Positions 15,165 to 23,783 of a stretch of 30,719 nt of DNA are shown here, piece by piece. The position numbers and the translations under genes were made by a program. The first letter of the stretch is position 1; each line of letters begins with the position of its first letter. The notes below the pieces were generated by a model. The model ran no database searches, was not told the origin of the DNA, and saw nothing but the letters and a program-made list of their open reading frames with translations. Source of the DNA: Bacillota bacterium (GTDB lineage: Bacteria > Bacillota > Clostridia > Christensenellales > Aristaeellaceae); assembly GCA_023411175.1 (NCBI GenBank), contig JAEYPB010000026.1, positions 1 through 30,719 of the forward strand, in the 5' to 3' direction.

Positions 15165-16292
15165 TTACAGGTAATCCGCAAAGTTGACCGGCGCGAGAAG
15201 CATCATGTAGTAGTTCGCGAACTCGGTACCCTCCGCGTTGGAATAGGTGTCGATGCTGGCGCCCGGGACTTGCTCGTTGAGCAGCTTCTCAAGGGCGGCC
15301 TTGTCGTTGCGCTCGGTGATTTCGCCGTTGATCCAGGCACGGGCATAGTCGACGCCCACGGCGATTTCAGCCATGGCGATCGGGGCAGCCCAGGTGCTGA
15401 AGCGGCCAACCGCGTCTTTCTCCTGGAGCTTCTCGGCGATGGCCTTCAGCGCGGCGCTGTCGTCGCCGCCAAGCTCAAGCTCGAGGCCGAGGACGGCCGG
15501 GAACGCATGGTACGGGCTCGGGCAGCAGGGCTGCGGATAGTAGGCGTTGGGCTGCGCGAGAACCGCGGTCTGGAGCGGCTCCTGCATGCCGCAGTTGGTG
15601 CAGAAGAAGGCGACCTTCTTGCCTTCGTACTTGGCCATCTGCTGCGGAACGTCCTCCAGGATGAACTGCTGGGACGCGGACATGCCGGCCTCGGCGGTCG
15701 GGTCGGGCGCGGTCACGTCGACGAACTCGATGCCCAGCGCCTCGGCGTTCTTCTTGAACAGCTCATGGCGCCCGACGATCAGCTCCATCGCCATGTGGCG
15801 GGGGAACGAATAGTGGATGAACACGTCGATGCCCCAGTTGGCGCAGGTTTCCATGATGGTGTCGCCCTGGCCGATCTCGTCAGCGTACAGCAGGATGTCG
15901 GCGGAGGCGCTGATGGCGGCGGGGTCTTCCTGCGGGGTGCCGGCGATCAGGAGGATGTCGTCGCGGCCCATCTCGCGGATCTTGTCAAAACCGGCCTTGG
16001 CACCCGGAACGGCCTGGCACATGATGATCGCCTTGACCTCGGGATCCGCGGCGAATGCCGTCAGCTTGGAAACGGTGGTCTCCATCTCAGCCATGAAGGC
16101 GTCGGGGTAGGTGTCGGTAATGATGTGGTCCGGATCCTCGTTCTGCGCCCTCTGCGCAGCGCGGAACTCTTCTTCGTTCTGCGAAGTGGTGCCGGTCAGG
16201 ATGGCGATCTTATAATTGCCCTCGGCCAGCGCGGAAACGCCCATGCCCAGAACCATCATAAGAACGAGCAGCATTGCCAACGTCTTCTTCAT
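15165..16292 (-). CDS. DUF3798-family substrate-binding protein
   Basis: A 375-aa exported protein that I recognise as DUF3798 (PF12683), a periplasmic-binding-protein-like family of unknown ligand. Typical stretches are YKIAILTGTTSQNEEEFRAA, IIMCQAVPGAKAGFDKI, HYSFPRHMAMELI, FVDVTAPDPTAEAGM, QQFILEDVPQQM, TNCGMQEPL and QPCCPSPYHAFPA. A signal peptide (residues 1-24) ends in ALA before EGNYK and lacks a lipobox cysteine, so the mature protein should be soluble rather than lipid-anchored. It is first in the operon with a ribose/BMP-type ATPase and two permeases, which makes it the ligand receptor of that importer. Ribosome binding site GGAGGG precedes the ATG. Confidence 0.9.
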   Translation of the reverse strand: MKKTLAMLLVLMMVLGMGVSALAEGNYKIAILTGTTSQNEEEFRAAQRAQNEDPDHIITDTYPDAFMAEMETTVSKLTAFAADPEVKAIIMCQAVPGAKAGFDKIREMGRDDILLIAGTPQEDPAAISASADILLYADEIGQGDTIMETCANWGIDVFIHYSFPRHMAMELIVGRHELFKKNAEALGIEFVDVTAPDPTAEAGMSASQQFILEDVPQQMAKYEGKKVAFFCTNCGMQEPLQTAVLAQPNAYYPQPCCPSPYHAFPAVLGLELELGGDDSAALKAIAEKLQEKDAVGRFSTWAAPIAMAEIAVGVDYARAWINGEITERNDKAALEKLLNEQVPGASIDTYSNAEGTEFANYYMMLLAPVNFADYL

Positions 16293-16336
16293 GTGGTCAT
16301 ACCCTCCATTTATTTCTTTGGCGCCTCCATATCTAG

Positions 16337-16352
16337 CAGCCCCGAGGGGCTG
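16337..16352. other. Small stem-loop in the importer mRNA leader
   Basis: CAGCCCCGAGGGGCTG is a perfect 7-bp inverted repeat with a two-base centre, in the about 125-base leader before the binding-protein gene. It could be a short hairpin or a protein-binding site. I saw no known riboswitch core in this leader, including purine types. Confidence 0.4.
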
Positions 16353-16424
16353 AACATGGCCAGAAAAAGTGAGTACCGAATTTGGTGAGCTTTGTGGACA
16401 TGAAAGCTTTAAAAGAATAAAACG

Positions 16425-16453
16425 ATTATATCACTCCGCAAACCCTTTTGCAA
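16425..16453 (-). promoter_or_regulatory. Sigma-A promoter of the DUF3798 importer operon
   Basis: On the minus strand TTGCAA (16448-16453), a 17-base spacer and TATAAT (16425-16430). It is the only good promoter upstream of the operon. The region 16454-16759 between this and the divergent promoter contains no gene or repeat that I can support. Confidence 0.83.
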
Positions 16454-16759
16454 GCGGAATTTGAATCAGGTATTGTCGAATCCTGCAAAATCCAGAGGGA
16501 ATTTCACCGAATGCGCATTTTTTTCACCGTTGACTATATTTCAGAAGCGTTTCGCTGTGGGCTTTTCATTCAATACATGCGCATGCGCGCCCTTTCGCCG
16601 AGAAGGGGTGCGTGTATCCGGGGCCGCTAAGCCGCGGGGCCCGAAGCGAACCATATCTTTCTGTGCTCGCGCTGAGACCAGGAGGCCACGCCGCCGATGC
16701 CGTCCGCCACGAAATCGAAAGCGCATCTTCAAAAGCGGATTCCTTCGTTCCGTACAGTA

Positions 16760-16788
16760 TTGACAAGGGGTTTCAACGCCGCTATATT
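16760..16788 (+). promoter_or_regulatory. Sigma-A promoter of the GGDEF-EAL gene
   Basis: TTGACA (16760-16765), a 17-base spacer and TATATT (16783-16788). It sits about 170 bases before the chosen start codon, leaving a long leader. I looked for the conserved core of c-di-GMP riboswitches in that leader and did not find it. Confidence 0.8.
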
Positions 16789-16956
16789 ATACGTATATTC
16801 TCTAAACATTTTTGTAATTTTCCATTATCATTGCGCTCAAGTGCTTTCTCGACATGGTTTGCGCACGCCGAATTCCCGGCTTGGTTCGCGTCCTTGCGCG
16901 GATTCCTTCTGCCATTCAAATCGGTATACGCCGGGAACCCCGAAAGGAAGAGGAAT

Positions 16957-19257
16957 ATGCGACGACACTTGAGAAACATTCGGTGGACTGCCATCCCCGC
17001 GCTCTTTCTTGCGGCGCTTTACGCCTGCACGCTGTCAGGAGGCACCCCAACACAGCCCGCGTCCACCTCCAACGCAACCATTCGCCCGGAACGGGTGATT
17101 TACCAGGTGGACGAGTATTACCCTCCCTACACGTTCAAGAGCAACGAATACCTGTACGGATTCGACCCTTATCTGACCAACTTCATCTTCCAATCGGAGA
17201 AATATCTCCTTCGTTATTCCACAGATACCTGGGACAGGGTATACGCGCGCCTTGTAAGCGGCGAAATCGACTTGGCGGGCATCATCGCAATTACGGACGA
17301 ACGCAAAAACGACGTTCTGTTTTCAAAACCCCTGTTCAACTCACACATTTCCGTTTACACGCTAAAAACGGTCAACGACATCAGCCTGTCCGATCTTGAC
17401 GGCCTCAGCGTCGGCGTCAAAAAAGGATATTACCCCGAGAGCATTCTGAAGGACGAACTGGGAATTCAGGATTACTACGCCTACGACGACGTCCTCGACG
17501 CGGTGGTGGATCTTCTGTCCGGGAAAATTGACGCGATATTTGAAAACCAACAGTACATGGACCACGTCTTGATCCAGAACAGCCTGAAAGGCAAAATCGT
17601 CGCCCAGATCACCAACCTTTTCCCCCGGGCACACGCCTACGCCATCAGCAAAAAGCGTCCCGAGCTTGTGGAATACATGAACGGGCGCATCGACGCGCTG
17701 GTGTCAAGCGGCGTTTTTGAGGAGATTTACGTCAAGTATTTTTATGGCCATTCGGACGGCTACACCGCTTCCGAGAACAGGAAGGCGCTCGTTTACGCGC
17801 TGTCCGCGGTGGCGGCCATTGCCGGCATCATCATCCTGCTCAGATCAATCATCCGAAGCCTGGAGCGGAAACTGAGCGCGAGCATGGCAAAGCTCGAGTA
17901 TGCCAACGCGGAACTTGCCGAGGCCAACGAAGCGCTGCGCGCGAAGTATGATGAAATACGCACGCTCGCGTATACAAACCCGGTTACCGGGCTTCCCAAC
18001 AAAAGCGAATTCAGAAGGGTTATCCAGCGGTACATTGACGAGGGCAGGCCGGAAGGCTTCACGATCCTGTATCTGGATCTCGACAATTTCAAGGACATCA
18101 ACGACGCCTACGGCCATGCCGTCGGCGATGAACTGCTCAAGGTGGTCAGCGAGCGGCTCAGGCAATGCCCCATTCCCGAAAGCAGCATGTACAACCTGGG
18201 CAGCGATGAGTTCGCCGTGCTTCTGTTCTCGGTCAGCCCGGAAAGCGTCGGCGAGAAGGCCGACGAAATGATCCGAAGGATCGAGGAGCCCCTCAGCGTC
18301 GGCGGCAACACGCTGCACATTTCGGCGAGCATGGGCATCGTAAGCTATCCGGAGCATGGCGAGGACTTCGATGAGCTGCTCAAAAACGCCGACTCGGCCA
18401 TGTACCGGGCAAAGTTTAATGGAAGCGGCACCTACACTTTTTTCAGCGCGGAGATTGGCAGCGCGGTAGCGGAAAGAACCAAAATGCAGAACAACCTGCG
18501 CCAAGCGCTGGCGAAGAACGAATTTCAGCTCTACTATCAGCCGCAGACATCGGCCAGCGGCGACACGCTCTACGGCTTTGAGGCGCTGCTGCGATGGAAC
18601 AGCGCGGACATGGGCGTCGTCGCCCCAGGCGCGTTTATTCACGAAGCGGAAGAGAGCCGGTTGATCATCCCCATCGGGCAATGGGTTCTCACGGCGGCGT
18701 GCGAATTCATCCGGCGTCTCAACGGCGTTTTCGGCACGAGGTATTTCGTATCGGTCAACGTGTCGGTCATACAGCTTCTGCAGGAGGATTACGTGGACGC
18801 GGTGCTTGGAACCCTTCGCGAAACCGGGCTGAAGCCGGAGCTGCTCGAACTGGAAATCACGGAATCCTGCCTGCTGTTCGAAACGGATTTGGTGATAGAA
18901 AAACTTCGAAAGCTGAGCGAGGCCGGCGTAGGCATCGCGCTGGACGACTTTGGCACCGGTTACTCCTCTCTTCGCTATCTGAGGGATCTGCCGGCCAATA
19001 CCCTCAAGATCGACCGATCGTTTCTCAACACCATCGCCAGTGAGAAGGGCAAATCCCTCCTCGACGCCATCATTTCCATCGGCCATTCGCTGGGGATGTC
19101 GCTGGTAGCAGAGGGCGTTGAGACCGCGCAGCAGTTGGCATCCGCGAGCGGCGTGAACTGTGACCGAATCCAGGGCTATCTCATCGCCAGGCCCATGCCC
19201 GAAGACAACGTCGCAGTCTTTATCAAGGGCAGTCGGGCCGGTTCAGGCGGCGCGTAA
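16957..19257 (+). CDS. SBP-sensor GGDEF-EAL protein, probable c-di-GMP phosphodiesterase
   Basis: A 766-aa membrane signalling protein. An N-terminal export segment ends in LYAC (possible lipobox or plain signal anchor). Residues about 45-265 form an extracytoplasmic amino-acid-binding-protein-like domain (SBP_bac_3: YPPYTF, LAGIIAITDERKNDVLFS, LDGLSVGVKKGYYPESI). A transmembrane helix (about 278-296) and coiled coil follow. The GGDEF domain is degenerate, with GSDEF at 415-419, so cyclase activity is doubtful. The EAL domain looks complete: EALLRW (542), VNVSV, LEITES, DDFGTGYSSLRYL, LKIDRSF, VAEGVET. I infer a ligand-controlled phosphodiesterase. The start at 16957 follows GGAAGAGG; the longer open frame from 16612 has no ribosome binding site and crosses the promoter. 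Confidence 0.9.
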   Translation: MRRHLRNIRWTAIPALFLAALYACTLSGGTPTQPASTSNATIRPERVIYQVDEYYPPYTFKSNEYLYGFDPYLTNFIFQSEKYLLRYSTDTWDRVYARLVSGEIDLAGIIAITDERKNDVLFSKPLFNSHISVYTLKTVNDISLSDLDGLSVGVKKGYYPESILKDELGIQDYYAYDDVLDAVVDLLSGKIDAIFENQQYMDHVLIQNSLKGKIVAQITNLFPRAHAYAISKKRPELVEYMNGRIDALVSSGVFEEIYVKYFYGHSDGYTASENRKALVYALSAVAAIAGIIILLRSIIRSLERKLSASMAKLEYANAELAEANEALRAKYDEIRTLAYTNPVTGLPNKSEFRRVIQRYIDEGRPEGFTILYLDLDNFKDINDAYGHAVGDELLKVVSERLRQCPIPESSMYNLGSDEFAVLLFSVSPESVGEKADEMIRRIEEPLSVGGNTLHISASMGIVSYPEHGEDFDELLKNADSAMYRAKFNGSGTYTFFSAEIGSAVAERTKMQNNLRQALAKNEFQLYYQPQTSASGDTLYGFEALLRWNSADMGVVAPGAFIHEAEESRLIIPIGQWVLTAACEFIRRLNGVFGTRYFVSVNVSVIQLLQEDYVDAVLGTLRETGLKPELLELEITESCLLFETDLVIEKLRKLSEAGVGIALDDFGTGYSSLRYLRDLPANTLKIDRSFLNTIASEKGKSLLDAIISIGHSLGMSLVAEGVETAQQLASASGVNCDRIQGYLIARPMPEDNVAVFIKGSRAGSGGA

Positions 19258-19260
19258 CGC

Positions 19261-19506
19261 AAAACCCCCGCGGGGGTTCAAGGCATCAAAAACCCTGCTG
19301 GTTTTTGATGCGAAGGGGAAACCCTGCGTGCGCCTCAAATCCTTCGGGATTTCCAGGCGGCCCACTGACCTAAGGTGCGGATGGCGCCACCAGTTTGCGT
19401 ACTGGTGGCGCCATCCCGTTCCCGGCGTACATGCCGCCGGGGACGATTGAAACCCACGAAGACTTTGTTGATGGTCTGGGCCGGGTTCGCCGACCCGGCC
19501 TTTTTT
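19261..19506 (+). repeat. Structured repeat, copy C (200-bp core)
   Basis: The core is 19279-19478: A-rich stem (GCATCAAAAACC), UUCG hairpin (AAATCC-ttcg-GGATTT), long stem 19379-19416 (GGATGGCGCCACCAGT, 16 bp), GTTCCCGGC stem-loop, tail GATTGAAACCC ending GATGGTCTG. Outer hairpins are AACCCCCGCGGGGGTT (19263-19278, preceded by an A-tract) and GGCCGGGTTCGCCGACCCGG with its last two bases (19479-19500, followed by TTTTTT). Unlike copies A and B the two flanks differ. It lies 20 bases past the GGDEF-EAL stop, between convergent genes, and the right hairpin is a good intrinsic terminator for that gene. Confidence 0.86.
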
Positions 19507-19533
19507 GCTAACCGGTCACAGATGGCGGATGCT

Positions 19534-21030
19534 TCAGACCAATTCCTGCGGGCAGAAGCCCTGAATCACGTTCAGAAAAACCCCCACCAGCTCGGGGTCA
19601 AACTGCGTTCCGGCACACCGGTCAATCTCGAGAATCGCCCGTTCGCAGGACACCGCCGGCCGGTACGGCCGGTCGTTTGTCATCGCGTCAAAGGTGTCCG
19701 CGATGGCTAAAATCCGGCATTCCACAGGGATCTCATCGCCCTTCAGTCCGAGCGGATACCCGCCGCCATCCCAGCGCTCGTGGTGCTTCAGGATAAGGTG
19801 TGCGATATCCCGGATGTCGGCCGCCTCCAGCGCAATCCGCTCGCCGATGGACGAATGCGTTCGCATGACCTTCCACTCCGTCTCCGTCAGCAGCGCCGGT
19901 TTTTTCAAAATGCTGTCCGGAATCCCGATTTTTCCGATATCGTGAAACCGCGTCAGAAGAATCAGCTTGTCCAGCCTGTCGCGGTGCAGCGAAAGCGCCT
20001 CGCCGATCCGGGTGACCAGCGCCTCCATGCGCATGACGTGCCCTTCGACCACATAGTCCTTTGCTTCAAGCGCCTTCATAAACGAACTGACGAACGCGCT
20101 TCGGATGCTCTCTTTTTTCAGGAGCTTGTTCTGATACATGTTGTTGTCGGCGATTTGAAACATGTGCTCCATGTTGACGATTCCGCCGTTATGAAAGGCA
20201 TAGCCGTAGGAAAGGGACAGGCCTTCGGCGCTCCCCAGGCTGTACTGCTCCGCCGCCTCCGCCAGTCGCTCCAGCAGGGTCTCGATTTCGTCCTCGTCCA
20301 TGCCCTCCAGAATAACGCCAAACTCGTCGCCGCCGATGCGGGCCACATGCCCGTGCGCGCCGAATACCGCCTCTATGATGCGCGCCGCCGCGACGATCAT
20401 CTGATCGCCCGCCAGGTGCCCAAGGGTATCGTTGATGAATTTCAGGCCGTTGACGTCGATCGACAGCATGCTGATGCGCTGAAGCTCTCTGCCGTTGAAA
20501 GCGCGCATTTTTTCCTCAAAGCTCCTCCGGTTGGGAATTCTTGTCAGCCCGTCTTGCTCCGCCATTTCAACCAGCCTGCGCTGCAGCTTAATCCGGTCGG
20601 TCATGTTCCGGATCATAATCAGGATCTCATCGCTGTTCACCCTCTGCATGCGGGCCTCAAAGAAATAGGTTGCGCCGTTTTTCTCCAATTGAAATTCGTT
20701 GGTGTAAAAGGATTCGGAGCGGATGGCCTCGAGCACGTTTCTCTTCAGGACCCGCATCAGGTCGGGATTTGACAGGAAGTCGGACATCGCGTTGTCCTGC
20801 TTTCGGGCAGACAGCGAAAAAGACGAGATGTTGCCTTCCAGATCGCCGACCAGAAGAAGGTCGGGAATCGTCGAGATCAGCGCCTCATTCCGGGCGTTGA
20901 TCCGCTCCAGATCCAGAATTTTTTTCTGCAGCTCCGGATAGTAGTTTTTCCGGAATGATTCCTGCCCGAGTCCGATGATGTCGTCACGAGAGAACGCTTT
21001 TCTATCTTCTCTGCCTGAGGATGGTCGCAT
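19534..21030 (-). CDS. PAS-GGDEF-HD-GYP c-di-GMP signalling protein
   Basis: A 498-aa cytoplasmic protein with no transmembrane helix. A PAS-like sensor (about 45-155, NEALISTIPDLLLVGDLEGN) precedes a GGDEF domain with an intact RIGGDEF motif (233-237). An HD-GYP domain follows (about 315-495), with HDIGKIGIPD (His363-Asp364), THSSIGE, HHERWDGGGYP (416-426) and DTFDAMTNDRPYRPA. Both synthesis and breakdown of c-di-GMP look possible, since the metal ligands and GYP signature are present. The start overlaps the upstream alcohol dehydrogenase gene by 29 bp and has GGAGGAGG at a somewhat long distance. It converges on the GGDEF-EAL gene, with repeat copy C between. Confidence 0.9.
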   Translation of the reverse strand: MRPSSGREDRKAFSRDDIIGLGQESFRKNYYPELQKKILDLERINARNEALISTIPDLLLVGDLEGNISSFSLSARKQDNAMSDFLSNPDLMRVLKRNVLEAIRSESFYTNEFQLEKNGATYFFEARMQRVNSDEILIMIRNMTDRIKLQRRLVEMAEQDGLTRIPNRRSFEEKMRAFNGRELQRISMLSIDVNGLKFINDTLGHLAGDQMIVAAARIIEAVFGAHGHVARIGGDEFGVILEGMDEDEIETLLERLAEAAEQYSLGSAEGLSLSYGYAFHNGGIVNMEHMFQIADNNMYQNKLLKKESIRSAFVSSFMKALEAKDYVVEGHVMRMEALVTRIGEALSLHRDRLDKLILLTRFHDIGKIGIPDSILKKPALLTETEWKVMRTHSSIGERIALEAADIRDIAHLILKHHERWDGGGYPLGLKGDEIPVECRILAIADTFDAMTNDRPYRPAVSCERAILEIDRCAGTQFDPELVGVFLNVIQGFCPQELV

Positions 21031-22180
21031 AGACGCCCCGCACCTCCTCCCGGCTGAGCGGTTTCGGGTTCGTCACCATGCAGGGGTCGTTCAGCGCCCC
21101 CTCGGCCAGCGTATCGAGCAGGGCTTCATCCAGTATGGGTACTTCCGCATAATCACAAATGCCGAGTCTGCGGCGCAGCGCGCCGATTCTATCCAGCAGG
21201 GCACCTTTTACGTCGTCATCCCCGCGGTCCTGAACCGGCACCTCCATCCGCGCCGCGATCTCGCGGTACCGGCCTTTCGCCGTATCAAAGTTGAGGGCAA
21301 TCACATGCTCCAGAAGAATGCTGTTGCATTCGCCGTGCGGCATATCCAAAAATCCGCCGAGGCTGTGGGCCATCGCGTGGACCGCCCCCAGACTCGCATT
21401 TGAAAAAGCGAGCCCCGCCTGCAGGCAGCCGTGCATCATGCGGTTCAGCACGTCGATGTCGCGGTCGGGGCGCACGGCCTTTTCGATCGTCTCAGAGATG
21501 GTATGGATCGCATCAAGCGCATGGACGTCCGTCAGATGGGAGTGGGCGTTTGAAACATACGCCTCGATGGCGTGTGTCAGCGCATCCATCCCGGTACACG
21601 CCGTCAGGTACATGTCCATCGTCGTGAGCGGAACGGGGTCGATCAGGGCCAGGTCCGGAACCACCTTCTTGCTGATGATCGCCTTTTTAACCATGCTCTC
21701 CGAATCGCGAATGATGGCGAACTGCGAAACATCCGCGGCGGCTCCCGCCGTCGTCGGAATGCAGATGAGCGGCGGGCCGGGAATGTCCACCTCGTCCACG
21801 CCCTCGTAGTCCAGAATCGACCCGCCGTTTGACGAGACGATGCTGATTCCCTTCGCGCAGTCGATGGGGCTTCCGCCCCCAACGGCGATGATCAGGTCGC
21901 ATTTTTGAGTCAGGAACAGTTCGGCGCCCCGCATGACATCGCGGTCACGCGGATTCGAGGTCGTTTCATCAAAAACGAAGGTCGCCTCGCAGGATTCCTC
22001 GATGACCCGCAGAACCTCCCGAAACCAGGGCAGACCGGAGACGGTCCTGTCCGTTACAACCATTGGCTTTTTTGCGGCAAAATGAGCGATATACCTGCCG
22101 ACCAGCAGCCTTGCGCCCAGTCCTGTGATGATCTCCGGCGCAACAAATTTCCTCAGTTCAAGCATCATGCTCGCTTCCAT
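21002..22180 (-). CDS. Iron-containing alcohol dehydrogenase
   Basis: A 392-aa group III NAD(P)-dependent alcohol dehydrogenase. The cofactor loop GGGSPIDCAKG (101-111) is present, and the iron ligands appear as Asp199 and His203 (MDALTHAIEAY), His268 (GAVHAMAH) and His282 (DMPHGECN). The substrate cannot be told; relatives act on butanol, 1,3-propanediol or lactaldehyde. The start at 22180 has GGAGGGG upstream, and the open frame to 22264 adds a stretch without a ribosome binding site. Its 3' end overlaps the c-di-GMP gene, which suggests one transcript. Confidence 0.92.
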   Translation of the reverse strand: MEASMMLELRKFVAPEIITGLGARLLVGRYIAHFAAKKPMVVTDRTVSGLPWFREVLRVIEESCEATFVFDETTSNPRDRDVMRGAELFLTQKCDLIIAVGGGSPIDCAKGISIVSSNGGSILDYEGVDEVDIPGPPLICIPTTAGAAADVSQFAIIRDSESMVKKAIISKKVVPDLALIDPVPLTTMDMYLTACTGMDALTHAIEAYVSNAHSHLTDVHALDAIHTISETIEKAVRPDRDIDVLNRMMHGCLQAGLAFSNASLGAVHAMAHSLGGFLDMPHGECNSILLEHVIALNFDTAKGRYREIAARMEVPVQDRGDDDVKGALLDRIGALRRRLGICDYAEVPILDEALLDTLAEGALNDPCMVTNPKPLSREEVRGVYATILRQRR

Positions 22181-22304
22181 TGTTACCCCTCCACCACGTT
22201 TTTGCCGCATGTGTGTTGCGTCGAAAAACCGAAACGGCGCCATTTGTTTACATGCTACACGCACTATTTCGACGGAAATGTCATTTTATTTATCTTCGGA
22301 CTTA

Positions 22305-23594
22305 TTAAGTGTTTAGGGAATCCTTTACAACAGAGTTACCCTGAGGGCGCGCATGACGCGGGATACGCGTGCGTTGGCGGCGTGCCGCTCCGAGCTCTCG
22401 CCCGCCTTTTTGGAAGCGCAGGCCTGGCTTTCCACGCGAAAGCAGCTTTTGATGTAACGCCCATTCTGTATCTGACCGCCTGCGCGGAGCCGGATCCGGC
22501 TTTTGATGTAACGGGCGAAGGGCCCGCCTCTGCCGCACGCTCTCAAGAAAGCGCGTTGTATAGCGGAGCGTCTGGGTCGGACAGGCATCCACGCAGTGAC
22601 CGCAGCCCACGCATCGGCTGTGACGCAGCGGGTCTCCCTGTATGGCGGCGGCTTTTACGTCAATGGCCATCGGGCAGACCTCGGCACACCGTCCGCACTG
22701 AACGCAACGGGTCTCTTTGGTTTCGATCCGCTGCCCGCCCAGCCGCGCAAGGCCCGACAGCACCGTGCCCAGCGGGCAGTAGTAGCAGTATCCCCGCCCG
22801 ATGAACGCCACCCAGAAGAACATCGCCATCAGAAGCTCCCCGGCGAGGTACACATAAGTCTCCGCCTTCGAGAAAGCAGCCCGGGCGGCGGCGGGCGTCA
22901 GGCCCAGGAGCGAGGCCAGCCACCACAGCGTAAACAGGACCGCGGCTGCAAGAAACCCCCAGCGGGCTATGGTCAGAGCGGCAATCTGCCGCGCGCCGGG
23001 CTTATACTTATGCCCCGTAAGCGGAATCGCGGGGTCGAACACTTCGGCGGCAAAGCCGTTAAACAGGCAAAGCATCGAGCATTGCAGCCTGCGCCCGAAG
23101 AGCAGCGTCCCCAGAAACACGAAGGCCGTCGCGGCCGCGTAAAACGCCAACACGCCCGTGACCCCCGCCGCGCCCCACACCGGGAAGCGGCTCAGCCAGA
23201 AGGCTGAGCCCTCGTCCAGCAGCTGCAGCGGCGTGGTCGTCCAGGGCAGCGGCATGGTGAAAAAGTACCACTCATAGTTTCCGCTGAGAAGCGGCAGCGC
23301 CACATGCACCACGAGCGCCGCCACGATAAACCCCACCAGGTTCATCCTCCTGAGCGCCGTCCTCCCTGACCGGCCCGTGATGCGGATCGTCAGGAAGCTG
23401 GCCGCCAGGATGAATGCGGTCTTCACCCAGTTTTCATAGAAATGCCAGAACCAGGTTAGAAACTGCGCGGTTTTGGCGTCCGCCCTGGGTGCGAGGCCAT
23501 AGTTAAGCCCTGCGATCACCACGCACAGCGCGATGTACACCCATAAAATTGACTTCAGGAGCTTCTTCTCGATCGATACCGCCTTCAAGCGCAT
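22305..23594 (-). CDS. NapH/NosR-like polyferredoxin membrane protein with abnormal C-terminal tail
   Basis: A 429-aa membrane protein with about six helices and two 4Fe-4S motifs (CVQCGRCAEVCPMAID and CVGCGHCVDACPTQTLRY). Loop cysteines occur in QCSMLCLFNG and GYCYYCPLGT, as in NosR/NapH/PceC-type electron-transfer proteins. It probably passes electrons across or along the membrane; the partner is unknown. After CPTQTLRY the family normally ends soon, but here some 85 Arg-rich residues follow with no recognisable domain. The DNA of that tail carries two copies of GCTTTTGATGTAACG (22445-22459, 22499-22513), so it may be intergenic repeat sequence fused to the gene. The ATG at 23594 is my choice, but no start has a convincing ribosome binding site. 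Confidence 0.82.
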   Translation of the reverse strand: MRLKAVSIEKKLLKSILWVYIALCVVIAGLNYGLAPRADAKTAQFLTWFWHFYENWVKTAFILAASFLTIRITGRSGRTALRRMNLVGFIVAALVVHVALPLLSGNYEWYFFTMPLPWTTTPLQLLDEGSAFWLSRFPVWGAAGVTGVLAFYAAATAFVFLGTLLFGRRLQCSMLCLFNGFAAEVFDPAIPLTGHKYKPGARQIAALTIARWGFLAAAVLFTLWWLASLLGLTPAAARAAFSKAETYVYLAGELLMAMFFWVAFIGRGYCYYCPLGTVLSGLARLGGQRIETKETRCVQCGRCAEVCPMAIDVKAAAIQGDPLRHSRCVGCGHCVDACPTQTLRYTTRFLESVRQRRALRPLHQKPDPAPRRRSDTEWALHQKLLSRGKPGLRFQKGGRELGAARRQRTRIPRHARPQGNSVVKDSLNT

Positions 23595-23612
23595 CACCCA
23601 TTTCAATGGTAT

Positions 23613-23640
23613 GCGGCGGGGCAAACGCAAACCCCGCCGC
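23613..23640. terminator. Stem-loop between TspO-like and polyferredoxin genes
   Basis: GCGGCGGGG (23613-23621) pairs with CCCCGCCGC (23632-23640) around a 10-base loop, with no T-tract. It lies 19 bases before the polyferredoxin ATG on the minus strand, so it could terminate the TspO-like transcript or act in the leader. Confidence 0.55.
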
Positions 23641-23783
23641 TTGTTGGCACCAAATCCCCCGAGCCTTCATGCCCGAGCAGACGCAACCTAAAGCAGATCA
23701 CATTCCAAAATCCGATCGCGCGGGGCGTATCCCGGCCGGTTCATAGCCCCAAAGAAGTACCGTCGGTCGCTCCCGCAGCGCTT

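Noticed and set aside
16293..16424. Purine riboswitch before the BMP-like importer
   Set aside because: The leader lacks the conserved three-way-junction core; only a short GC hairpin is present.
16612..16956. 115-residue N-terminal extension of the GGDEF-EAL gene
   Set aside because: It has no ribosome binding site, it spans a consensus promoter, and a normal signal segment begins at the ATG at 16957.
16789..16956. c-di-GMP riboswitch in the leader of the GGDEF-EAL gene
   Set aside because: I could not find the conserved tetraloop-receptor and core sequences of either known class.
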